A DNA stretch of 64,000 nucleotides from Chitinophaga pinensis (GTDB lineage Bacteria; Bacteroidota; Bacteroidia; NS11-12g; UBA9320), in the NCBI GenBank assembly GCA_945897885.1, contig CAMDGU010000004.1, positions 46,398-110,397 on the forward strand. The letters run 5' to 3'. Below the pieces are notes generated by a model, which did not search any database, had not been told where the DNA came from, and was given only the letters and a program-made list of their open reading frames with translations. Below are positions 1 through 7,150 of the stretch, piece after piece. A program made the position numbers and the translations under genes. How positions within the stretch are numbered: position 1 is the first letter of the stretch; the number at the start of each line of letters is the position of its first letter.

Positions 1-430
1 TTTTTGTTTCTTCCTCCTTTTTTATTAAATTGGCTTCTTTTTCATTTAACTCCAATTCTTTTTTTACCAATTTGCTCTCTAAATCACGTAAACTCTTTTT
101 TAACTCGTCTTTTGTCAACGATTCGCTTTCCAATCGCTTTTCATAAGTAAGAGTTAGCTCGTTGTATGATTTTTTGATTTTTTCATACATCGCTTCCATT
201 TCAATGTAGTTGATATTGAGTTTCGTAAAATCCTCTTTTGCCAAATCCAAGTCTTTTCTCAAACTTTTAAGATTAATTTCATATAGACTAGAAATTGAAT
301 CACAAGCATGTTTGTCTGTTTTTAACGTATTGTATTTGCTTTCCAATTCAGCAAATTTGCGCTGCGGAACACAACTTACCAGAAGGATTAATGATATAAA
401 TACGAATGAAAGTTTTACTATTTTGTTCAT
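1..430 (-). CDS. Coiled-coil lipoprotein, N-terminal part (3' end outside window)
   Basis: The protein starts at the ATG complement 428-430 and reads off the left edge of the window. Residues 1-19 form a hydrophobic signal ending in LVS, followed by Cys20, which is a lipobox, so the product should be a lipid-anchored envelope protein. The rest visible (about residues 25-143) is highly charged, rich in Glu, Lys and Leu, with no helix breakers, and looks like a long coiled coil. In Bacteroidota such lipoprotein-plus-coiled-coil N-termini often precede an OmpA-like peptidoglycan-binding domain, but that part would lie outside the window, so the OmpA assignment is only an inference. It lies 15 bases downstream of the RNase G gene on the same strand and may be co-transcribed with it. 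Confidence 0.75.
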   Translation of the reverse strand, partial: MNKIVKLSFVFISLILLVSCVPQRKFAELESKYNTLKTDKHACDSISSLYEINLKSLRKDLDLAKEDFTKLNINYIEMEAMYEKIKKSYNELTLTYEKRLESESLTKDELKKSLRDLESKLVKKELELNEKEANLIKKEEETK

Positions 431-445
431 AATTCAAGAATTAAT

Positions 446-1996
446 TTAAAGTTTTATTTCCTCGTCTTGCTCATCAAAGATATGAAATTCGCCATAATGT
501 AGAGCGGGGTCGGGTACAAGATTAACATTTATTTTATAATCGAGTCTCCATTTAAAACGTTTTGAAATAAGTCCCTTTTTGAAATATGCGGCTATAAATG
601 GGTGGGTTACCAATTTTACATGTTTAAAATTTAAACTGTGAGCCAAATATTTAATACTTGCCTCAATATCGTCTTCAATATTTTGTGACGAAGTCACATA
701 ACCTGTTCCCTTGCACATCGGGCATTTTTCTTCTGTTACAATATTTGTTTCAGGTCTTACTCTCTCGCGGGTAAGTTGAACCAAGCAAAATTTGCTCATT
801 GGCAAAACATTGTGGCTCGCTTTATCCAATTTCATGGCATCCACCAATTCATTCATTATTTTCTTTTTATTGTTACTATCTTTAGTATCAATAAAATCAA
901 TAACGATGATACCACCCATATCGCGCAGTTTTACTTGACGGGCAATTTCTTTGGCTGCTTCCAGATTTATATTGAGCGCATTTTCTTCTTGAGAGTTTTC
1001 CCTGTTGTGATTGGAACCGCTGTTTACATCGATAACATGTAAGGCTTCCGTGTGCTCAATAACCAGATAAGCTCCACCGGAAAAAGAAACAACCTTTCCA
1101 AAACTAGTTTTTAGTTGTTTATTAATCCCAAAATGCTCGAATAAGGAGACTTGTCCTTTTTGCAGTTTTAAAGCATTGCGGGAAACCGATTCTGAATTTT
1201 CGAGATATTTTTCAAGCTGATTATAGTTTTCAGGGTCATTAGTATAAATACCGGAAAGGTCATACGATAAAAAATCTCTTACTATAGAAATAGCAAAAGA
1301 GGGCTCTCCCAAAACTTTATCACCCTGTTTCGCATTTTTCAGAAGCTTTACCATCCCATTCCATCGGATGAGTAATTCTTCTAAATCTTTACGCAAAATA
1401 TCTTCCCCTACATTTTGAGCTGCGGTACGTATTACCACACCAAAATTATCAGGTTTTAAATCGTTAACAATAGCTTTCAAGCGGTTTCTTTCCGCTCTTT
1501 CTATTATTTTTTTGGAGATATTAACATGATGATAGAAAGGAATTAAAATGCAATAGGAACCCGCAACCGTTATTTCGGCTGTAACACGAGGGCCCTTGGA
1601 TGAAATAGGTTCCTTTAATACCTGTACAAGAATCTGTTGGTTTTTCTTAAGAACTTCCGATACGTTACCTGTTTTTAAAGTTTCAGGTTCAAATTGAAAA
1701 TTTTGTAAACCGTTGCCGGTTAAACCGCCCTGTAGACCTGTTCGAGAAAACTTTGCAAAAGACTTGATATTTGGACCCAAATCTGAATAATGAACAAAAG
1801 CATCCTTGTCCAGGCCTATGTTAACAAATGCAGCATTGTTTCCCGGAAGAATTTTTCTTACGGTGCCAACAAAAATATCACCGACTACAACGTTTTTACC
1901 TTTTTTTTCCTGGTAAAATTCTGTTAGTCGTTTGTCTTGTAAAAAAGCTATTTTTTCATCCTGCGGCGTTACTTCGATATAAAGTTCGTTAGCCAC
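446..1996 (-). CDS. rng: Ribonuclease E/G family protein (RNase G)
   Basis: A 516-residue endoribonuclease of the RNase E/G family, which cuts single-stranded RNA in rRNA maturation and mRNA turnover. An S1 RNA-binding domain covers about residues 38-130 (VVGDIFVGTVRKILPG). The catalytic DNase I-like region has the metal-binding aspartates Asp323 (in IDVNSG) and Asp367 (in DFID). The zinc-link motif CPMCKGTG with Cys425 and Cys428 follows, which in E. coli RNase E bridges two subunits. The length matches RNase G rather than the long RNase E with its degradosome scaffold. It heads the same-strand run that includes a tiny basic ribosome-type protein 16 bases upstream, fitting an RNA/ribosome-related neighbourhood. 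Confidence 0.95.
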   Translation of the reverse strand: MANELYIEVTPQDEKIAFLQDKRLTEFYQEKKGKNVVVGDIFVGTVRKILPGNNAAFVNIGLDKDAFVHYSDLGPNIKSFAKFSRTGLQGGLTGNGLQNFQFEPETLKTGNVSEVLKKNQQILVQVLKEPISSKGPRVTAEITVAGSYCILIPFYHHVNISKKIIERAERNRLKAIVNDLKPDNFGVVIRTAAQNVGEDILRKDLEELLIRWNGMVKLLKNAKQGDKVLGEPSFAISIVRDFLSYDLSGIYTNDPENYNQLEKYLENSESVSRNALKLQKGQVSLFEHFGINKQLKTSFGKVVSFSGGAYLVIEHTEALHVIDVNSGSNHNRENSQEENALNINLEAAKEIARQVKLRDMGGIIVIDFIDTKDSNNKKKIMNELVDAMKLDKASHNVLPMSKFCLVQLTRERVRPETNIVTEEKCPMCKGTGYVTSSQNIEDDIEASIKYLAHSLNFKHVKLVTHPFIAAYFKKGLISKRFKWRLDYKINVNLVPDPALHYGEFHIFDEQDEEIKL

Positions 1997-2012
1997 TATA
2001 TTGGATTACAAA

Positions 2013-2102
2013 TTACTTTTTCTTATGTCTGTTTTTTCTTAGACGTTTCTTACGTTTGTGGGTTGCAATCTTGTGACGTTTTCTTTTCTTTCCGCTTGGC
2101 AT
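2013..2102 (-). CDS. 29-residue basic ribosome-associated-type protein (AURKAIP1/COX24-like)
   Basis: A complete 29-codon gene with ATG at 2100-2102 and TAA at 2013-2015. It starts MPSGKKRKRHKIATHKRKKR and ends in RKNRHKKK. More than half of the residues are Lys, Arg or His and there are no acidic residues. This is the pattern of very short ribosomal proteins, and it resembles the conserved KRKRHKxxxHKRKKRLRKxR core of the AURKAIP1/COX24 (mS38-type, DUF1713) family. I recall nearly identical sequences throughout Bacteroidota, often next to RNase G and HU, as here. The role as a small ribosomal protein is inferred from composition and family resemblance. It lies 16 bases upstream of rng and 9 bases downstream of the TPR gene, so the three are probably one transcript. 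Confidence 0.85.
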   Translation of the reverse strand: MPSGKKRKRHKIATHKRKKRLRKNRHKKK

Positions 2103-2111
2103 ATGATATTT

Positions 2112-2843
2112 TTACTTAATTTGTTGAGTTTCTAACTTTAATAATAAATCAGCATATTGCTGATTTTCGGGCTGCAAATGTAATAATTTTTTTAAACGTT
2201 TTTCAGCTTTTTTGTATTGTCCGCTTTGAATATCCAAAATCATTAAATGATGCTGTGCATCAATATAATTTGAATCTATGCTTTCAACCTGTTTTAAAAG
2301 CCCTACACCGGTCATTATAGCTCCTCCAAAGTATACTATGGAAGTGGCCTTGCAGGTTAGTGCATCTAAATTTTTAGGTTCAGTTTTTAAAATAATATCA
2401 CAGGCTCTAATGGCATAAAAACTGTAGGTTGTTTTATCAGCAGTGCTATCTTGGTCCTGGGTACCTGCTTCATAAAATAATTTAGCAGATGCTAAAAGAG
2501 TTTTAGTGTCTTTTTCCAAAATTCCTTTTAAATAAAAACCATAGGCATTAAATACATCAATTTTATTTTGAGTTCCTAAAGTTATAAGAGCGTCAATGTT
2601 TTTTGCATTTGATGTATCTTCCAAAACATTTTCAATCAATGAATTTATTTCATCATTTGAACCGCTAAACCGATGAAGCAAGTCATGGATATTTGCTTCC
2701 TTACTAGGTTCATTAGCTTCCTTGATAGGGTTGTCAAACCTAGCTGTGTTCGAATTTATTCCAAACCAGGTGAGTACAAAAAGCAAAACGGCAATTACCC
2801 CTAAGAGAGATAATTGCCATTTAAAATTTTTATTTAAAAACAA
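2112..2843 (-). CDS. TPR-containing membrane-anchored protein
   Basis: A 243-residue protein with one N-terminal membrane helix (about residues 9-29, WQLSLLGVIAVLLFVLTWFG) and no cleavage motif, so it is probably anchored in the inner membrane with the rest in the periplasm. The remainder is helical with tetratricopeptide-like pairs; the clearest TPR is at about 195-235 (YIDAQHHLMILDIQSG followed by KKAEKRLKKLLHLQPE). TPRs bind proteins, and the partner is unknown. It sits 13 bases downstream of HU and 9 bases upstream of the tiny basic protein on the same strand, an arrangement I recall as common in Bacteroidota. No enzymatic motif is visible. Confidence 0.8.
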   Translation of the reverse strand: MFLNKNFKWQLSLLGVIAVLLFVLTWFGINSNTARFDNPIKEANEPSKEANIHDLLHRFSGSNDEINSLIENVLEDTSNAKNIDALITLGTQNKIDVFNAYGFYLKGILEKDTKTLLASAKLFYEAGTQDQDSTADKTTYSFYAIRACDIILKTEPKNLDALTCKATSIVYFGGAIMTGVGLLKQVESIDSNYIDAQHHLMILDIQSGQYKKAEKRLKKLLHLQPENQQYADLLLKLETQQIK

Positions 2844-2856
2844 GGTTTGTTAAAAA

Positions 2857-3165
2857 TTATGCTGTGGCAGCTTTACTTTTAACCTTTTCGCTTTTTTTGA
2901 TTTTCTCAACAAAAACTTTTGCAGGTTTAAATTTTGGAATAAAATGCTCAGGAATGGTAAGTTGCGTGTTTTTTGAAATATTACGAGCCACTTTAGTAGC
3001 ACGTTTTTTCAATATGAAACTTCCAAAACCTCTGAAATATACATTTTCGCCATCGTTCATTGCATTTTTAACAACTTTAAAAAAACTTTCAACAGTTTCC
3101 TGAACCGCTATTTTTTCGATTCCGGTTTTTTCTGCTATCTCATTGATTACGTCTGCTTTGGTCAT
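2857..3165 (-). CDS. HU family DNA-binding protein
   Basis: A 102-residue histone-like nucleoid protein of the HU/IHF fold that binds and bends DNA as a dimer. I chose the ATG at 3163-3165 because the product then begins MTKADVINEIAEKTG, the normal HU N-terminus. An in-frame upstream extension to 3312 would add 49 unlike residues and overlap mutY. Helices occupy residues 1-40, and the beta arms contain the conserved FRGFGSFILKKRATKVARN at about 47-65, followed by a proline-bearing arm region (TQLTIPEHFIPKFKPAK) and a Lys-rich tail. It is the first gene of the minus-strand run and is divergent from mutY, with which it shares a 130-base upstream region. Confidence 0.93.
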   Translation of the reverse strand: MTKADVINEIAEKTGIEKIAVQETVESFFKVVKNAMNDGENVYFRGFGSFILKKRATKVARNISKNTQLTIPEHFIPKFKPAKVFVEKIKKSEKVKSKAATA

Positions 3166-3295
3166 ATCGTTTTTGGTTTTTAATAGGGGTGCAAACAAAC
3201 TCAAAATATTATTAAGAAACAAGCATAGTTCTGACTCTTTGTAGTTTTTTTTTAAATTTTTTTGCAGCCTGAATAATAAGCAGTTAAATATTAGA

Positions 3296-4378
3296 ATGGG
3301 CAAAATAGGCATTGATGAGGGTATAAGTGAAAAACTTAGAGCGTGGTATGAAATAAATAAGCGCTCAATGCCTTGGCGATTGACTCAAGAACCTTATAAA
3401 ATTTGGCTTTCGGAAGTCATACTGCAGCAAACCCAGGTTGTGCAAGGAACACCTTATTTTGAAAAGTTTATTTCTGAGTTTCCAACTTTAAAAGATTTGG
3501 CGGAAGCATCAGAGGATAAAGTTTTAAAACTTTGGCAAGGATTGGGTTATTATTCAAGGGCACGAAATTTATTGTACACCGCACGTTTTATTCATTTTGA
3601 GCTGATGGGTGTTTTCCCAAAAACGTATTTTGAACTTCTAAAATTAAAAGGGGTTGGAGAATACACTGCCGCCGCCATTGCCTCCATTTCATATAACGAA
3701 CCTGTGGCTGTTGTAGATGGCAATGTAATCCGGGTTATTTCACGTTTATTTAAAATTGATGAACCTTTTAATTCGGGCAAAGGAAAAAAGTTATTTAATG
3801 AAGCTGCCTATCAAATTCTTGATAAAAACCAACCGGCTCAGCATAATCAAGCGATGATGGAACTTGGGTCATTGGTTTGTCGACCTCAAAATCCGGATTG
3901 CAATAATTGCCCTTTAGCTGAGCATTGTTTGGCATTAAAGGATAAAGTTGTTCTTAATTATCCTGTAAAATTGAAAAAGACAAGTTCAAAAAAATTGTAT
4001 TTTAATTTTGTAGTCCCAGTATTGGATGATCGGAAAACTTTGATTACCAAACGAACAGGAAATGATATTTGGAAAAATATGTACACGTTTCCGCTTTACG
4101 CTTCAGAAGAAGAAATTAAAGAAATGAAATTTATACCGACGATAAGGGAGGATTTTGGCGATTTTGAAGTTATGAAGGTATCAAAAATTAAGCATATCCT
4201 AAGCCATAGGGTTATTCATGCCACTTTTTATATTATAGCTTTAAAAGAAAGTGGACAATCTAAAAAAAATAATATCTTTGAAGTTGAAATTAATAGATTA
4301 GTTGAGTTTTATTCGCTACCCCGACTCATCACAAAGTTTATGGAAAGCAAAGATGTAAGTATTTATTTTATTAAATAA
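3296..4378 (+). CDS. mutY: A/G-specific adenine glycosylase MutY
   Basis: A 360-residue DNA glycosylase that removes adenine mispaired with 8-oxoguanine. The helix-hairpin-helix LKGVGEYTAAAI is at about residues 117-128, followed by the catalytic aspartate region VAVVDGNVIRVISRL. Upstream is the MutY signature EVILQQTQV. Four cysteines in CRPQNPDCNNCPLAEHC form the C-x6-C-x2-C-x5-C iron-sulfur cluster loop. The C-terminal third matches the NUDIX-like 8-oxoG recognition domain in position and length (LSHRVIHATFYI). The TAA stop overlaps the next ATG by one base (TAATG), so translation is probably coupled to ssb. The order mutY-ssb-gldE-gldD is a known conserved arrangement in Bacteroidota. Confidence 0.95.
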   Translation: MGKIGIDEGISEKLRAWYEINKRSMPWRLTQEPYKIWLSEVILQQTQVVQGTPYFEKFISEFPTLKDLAEASEDKVLKLWQGLGYYSRARNLLYTARFIHFELMGVFPKTYFELLKLKGVGEYTAAAIASISYNEPVAVVDGNVIRVISRLFKIDEPFNSGKGKKLFNEAAYQILDKNQPAQHNQAMMELGSLVCRPQNPDCNNCPLAEHCLALKDKVVLNYPVKLKKTSSKKLYFNFVVPVLDDRKTLITKRTGNDIWKNMYTFPLYASEEEIKEMKFIPTIREDFGDFEVMKVSKIKHILSHRVIHATFYIIALKESGQSKKNNIFEVEINRLVEFYSLPRLITKFMESKDVSIYFIK

Positions 4379-4818
4379 TGTCAGTTAACAAAGTTATTTT
4401 ATTAGGTAATTTAGGCAGAGATCCTGATGTACGTTATTTAGACAACAATCGCATTGTTGCTACTTTCCCATTGGCTACCAATGAAGTTTACACCGATAGA
4501 AAGAACAACAGGATACGACAAACCGAGTGGCATAACATAGAACTTTGGGATAGCCTTGCAAAAATTGCAGAAAAGTACCTTAAAAAAGGATATACCATTT
4601 ATTTGGAAGGTAAAATAAGGACCGATAACTGGATTGATAAAGAAGGTGTAAACAGAAGCCAGAAAAAAATCAGGGGAATAAATATTACAATCGTTAATAA
4701 AGAAAAAAACAGGTTTGAGAATGAAAATCAGCCATCAGATATTAAAGATGACGAAATACAGGAAGGCCTTAATGAGTCCTTTGCTGATGAAGATTATAAT
4801 GAAGGGGATTTATCTTAA
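4378..4818 (+). CDS. ssb: Single-stranded DNA-binding protein
   Basis: A 146-residue SSB with an OB fold over residues 1-110, recognisable from the start MSVNKVILLGNLGRDPDVRY and the conserved TEWHNIELWDSLAKIAEKYLKKG and YLEGKIRT segments. It protects ssDNA as a tetramer and recruits repair proteins. The C-terminus is short and acidic (about 118-146) but ends in GDLS. The usual tip, a run of Asp followed by hydrophobic-Pro-Phe, is missing. It starts inside the mutY stop codon and lies 24 bases upstream of gldE. Another SSB with a canonical tip may exist elsewhere in the genome. Confidence 0.92.
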   Translation: MSVNKVILLGNLGRDPDVRYLDNNRIVATFPLATNEVYTDRKNNRIRQTEWHNIELWDSLAKIAEKYLKKGYTIYLEGKIRTDNWIDKEGVNRSQKKIRGINITIVNKEKNRFENENQPSDIKDDEIQEGLNESFADEDYNEGDLS

Positions 4819-4842
4819 ACTATCAAACAAAACAAATTAAAC

Positions 4843-6192
4843 TTGGACCCGGAGCCGAAAAACTATTTACAAATTCTATTTATTAATCCTGATTGGTCAA
4901 CGAATATAGGATTAGTTATCATTTTATTTTTAGTAATCCTGATTATGCTAGGTATTTCAACAATTACCTCAGCTGCTGAAAATGCTTACTTTTCATTAAC
5001 ACCTTCTGATATTGCCGACCTTAAGGATGATGAAAAAAAATCGGCACAATTTGCCATTAAGCTTTTGAAGGAACCCGATGAAGAAGCTGCCGGTAAAACC
5101 CTTTTGGCAAGTATTTTACTCATCAATAATTTTACAAATATTTTCGTGGTAATAAGTTCATCCTTGCTACTTAGCATGGTGTTTCAGCTGGAATTATACC
5201 CTGTAGCGGGATTCTTGTTTGAAGTGGTGCTTATCACGTTTATAATTGTTTTAATTAGTGAAGTAACTCCCAAAATATATGCCACACAAAATGCCCTAAG
5301 TGTGGTGCACCGTATGTCGGTTCCCCTTTATTATTCTCAAAAATTATTAAAACCTTTTATTTGGGTATTAACCAAAAGCTCCAATTTTTTGGATAAATAT
5401 TTTGAAACGAAACAACAAACCGTTTCGCTAGAAGAATTAAATCATGCTATTGAAATAACTTCGGATGAAGACCTTACGGATGAAAAAAACATATTAAAAA
5501 GCCTTGTCAATTTTGGCAACATCAGTGTAAAGCAAATAATGAAATCGCGGTTGGATGTGATGGCTGTGGAGCAAAGTACACCATTTGAAGAATTGATGGT
5601 GAAAGTGAATGAATGGGGCTATTCGCGAATTCCGGTGTACGAGGAAAATTTTGATAGTATAACAGGCGTACTTTACATAAAAGACTTGCTTCCTTATGTT
5701 AATTACTCGGATGGGTTAAATTGGAACACCTTACTTCGCCCGGCCTTTTTTGTCCCCGAATTTAAAAAAATAGATGATTTGCTGAATGAGTTTAAGGAAA
5801 AGCAAATTCATATGGCGGTAGTTATTGATGAATACGGAGGTACCTTAGGTATTGTTACCCTGGAAGATATTTTGGAAGAAATATTTGGGGAAATAAAAGA
5901 TGAGTTTGATGAGGATGAAGTAACGTATTCAAAACTTGATGATTATAATTATGTGTTTGAAGGTAAAATATCCATCAACGATTTTTTAAAGGTTACTGAA
6001 ACCGAATCGGGTTATTTTGATGATGTAAAAGGGGAATCAGATTCGCTTGCAGGATTGGTAATGGAAATTACCCAAAACATACCATCCATTGGTGATAAAA
6101 TAGAATATGGCAGCTTTACATTTATTATTGAAAGTGCCAACAAGCGAAAAATCAATCGAATAAAAACCATTATTAACCCTGAAATAGAATAA
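4843..6192 (+). CDS. gldE: Gliding motility-associated protein GldE (CNNM/CBS, CorC/HlyC type)
   Basis: A 449-residue membrane protein. The start is TTG at 4843, giving MDPEPKNYLQILF; there is no ATG between the ssb stop and the first membrane helix. A DUF21/CNNM-type transmembrane domain covers about residues 20-190 with helices such as IGLVIILFLVILIMLG and FLFEVVLITFIIVLISEVTPK. Two CBS domains follow at about 215-345 (VKQIMKSRLDVMAV; FKEKQIHMAVVIDEYGGTLGIVTLEDILEEIFGEI), then a CorC/HlyC transporter-associated domain to the end. In Flavobacterium johnsoniae gldE is adjacent to gldD and is linked to gliding; its biochemical activity is not settled. It ends 2 bases before gldD. Confidence 0.93.
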   Translation: MDPEPKNYLQILFINPDWSTNIGLVIILFLVILIMLGISTITSAAENAYFSLTPSDIADLKDDEKKSAQFAIKLLKEPDEEAAGKTLLASILLINNFTNIFVVISSSLLLSMVFQLELYPVAGFLFEVVLITFIIVLISEVTPKIYATQNALSVVHRMSVPLYYSQKLLKPFIWVLTKSSNFLDKYFETKQQTVSLEELNHAIEITSDEDLTDEKNILKSLVNFGNISVKQIMKSRLDVMAVEQSTPFEELMVKVNEWGYSRIPVYEENFDSITGVLYIKDLLPYVNYSDGLNWNTLLRPAFFVPEFKKIDDLLNEFKEKQIHMAVVIDEYGGTLGIVTLEDILEEIFGEIKDEFDEDEVTYSKLDDYNYVFEGKISINDFLKVTETESGYFDDVKGESDSLAGLVMEITQNIPSIGDKIEYGSFTFIIESANKRKINRIKTIINPEIE

Positions 6193-6194
6193 GA

Positions 6195-6764
6195 ATGAAA
6201 TTATTTAAACCAGGGCTATTACTTCTTTTTTCTTTAAGCATTTTTTCATGTATGGAGCCCTCCTTGCCCAAACAACATGCCTATCCACGAATTGATTTTC
6301 CAATACATACCTATGAAAACTGGCATGTAAGTGGCACACCTTATAGTTTTGAAAAGCCTGTTTACAGCATAATGCAGCTCGATTCAGCGGATGCTCATTG
6401 GTATAATCTTACGTATTTGCCATTTAACGCTACTTTGCATTTGAGCTACCATACATTTAGCAACCAGATGCAATTGGATACACTTATTCATGATACCCGA
6501 AATTTGGTTTATAAGCACACGGTGAAGGCCAGCGATATCATTGATAACGAATTAAAGGACAGTAATGGACGAAGTGGCATGTTTTACGCCCTTGAAGGTG
6601 AAACAGCTACACCGTGTAATTTTTACCTAACCGATAATAAATCTAAATTTTTTAGGGGAGCATTGTATTTCAATAGCTATACCACCATTGATTCTGTAGG
6701 CCCTGTGGTTGATTTTATAAAACAGGACATTGGTCAAATGATTAAGAGTTTTAAGTTTGAATAG
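6195..6764 (+). CDS. gldD: Gliding motility lipoprotein GldD
   Basis: A 189-residue lipoprotein with a short signal ending in SIFS followed by Cys19. The mature start PKQHAYPRIDFP plus the later YENW matches the GldD pattern of a proline-rich stretch and an R-x-D-x-P motif after the lipid anchor. GldD is needed for gliding in F. johnsoniae, but its molecular role is unknown. It begins two bases after gldE, so the two are co-translated. The TAG stop at 6762-6764 is followed, still in the same frame, by an open stretch to 7142 that encodes part of an unrelated beta-rich protein; see the separate entry. Confidence 0.92.
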   Translation: MKLFKPGLLLLFSLSIFSCMEPSLPKQHAYPRIDFPIHTYENWHVSGTPYSFEKPVYSIMQLDSADAHWYNLTYLPFNATLHLSYHTFSNQMQLDTLIHDTRNLVYKHTVKASDIIDNELKDSNGRSGMFYALEGETATPCNFYLTDNKSKFFRGALYFNSYTTIDSVGPVVDFIKQDIGQMIKSFKFE

Positions 6765-7142
6765 AATACATTTGTTCAATTCAAATTTAAAAAGTCATTT
6801 TCTTTTAAAAATAAATACAGGCCATACTTTGCTATTGATATAGCCGGTGTTCAATCATATTCTGATTATACGCAAGATATTCATGGAATAGTCATCGCAA
6901 TGAATCATCGGTACATTACTAAAACTAAAAGTATAGGGCTAATGCCAACAATAGGATCTGAATATAAATTTACAAAAGCTATTTCATTATCAATAGAAAC
7001 CAGAGAAAGATGTTTTTATTCCTGGCAGACTAAGGATATTAAAGATTTATACGACAGTTCAGAACCTAACACCCAAAAGAATCAATTTTTTGATTTCTAC
7101 TTAAATGTTCTTGGTGGATTAACCTTGAATGTAAATTTCTAA
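6765..7142 (+). pseudogene. C-terminal fragment of an outer-membrane beta-barrel-like protein, no start codon
   Basis: Directly after the gldD stop the same frame stays open for 125 codons to the TAA at 7140-7142. The first ATG in it is at 6900, 45 codons in. The translated upstream part (for example KYRPYFAIDIAGVQSYSDY) is continuous in character with the downstream part (IGLMPTIGSEYKFTKAISLSIETR, then a final FDFYLNVLGGLTLNVNF). It has alternating hydrophobic residues and ends in Phe, as outer-membrane barrels do. I therefore read it as the tail of a barrel gene that lost its 5' end, rather than a genuine 80-residue gene from 6900. A short real gene from 6900 remains possible. Confidence 0.5.
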
Positions 7143-7150
7143 AGATTCTT

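Noticed and set aside
776..1042. Plus-strand open frame inside rng
   Set aside because: It lies wholly within the conserved catalytic region of RNase G and has no recognisable protein features.
3166..3312. In-frame 49-residue N-terminal extension of HU
   Set aside because: The extension does not resemble HU, overlaps mutY, and the internal ATG gives the standard family start.
6900..7142. An independent 80-residue gene
   Set aside because: The same frame stays protein-like upstream to the gldD stop, so the ATG at 6900 looks internal; kept as a fragment instead.
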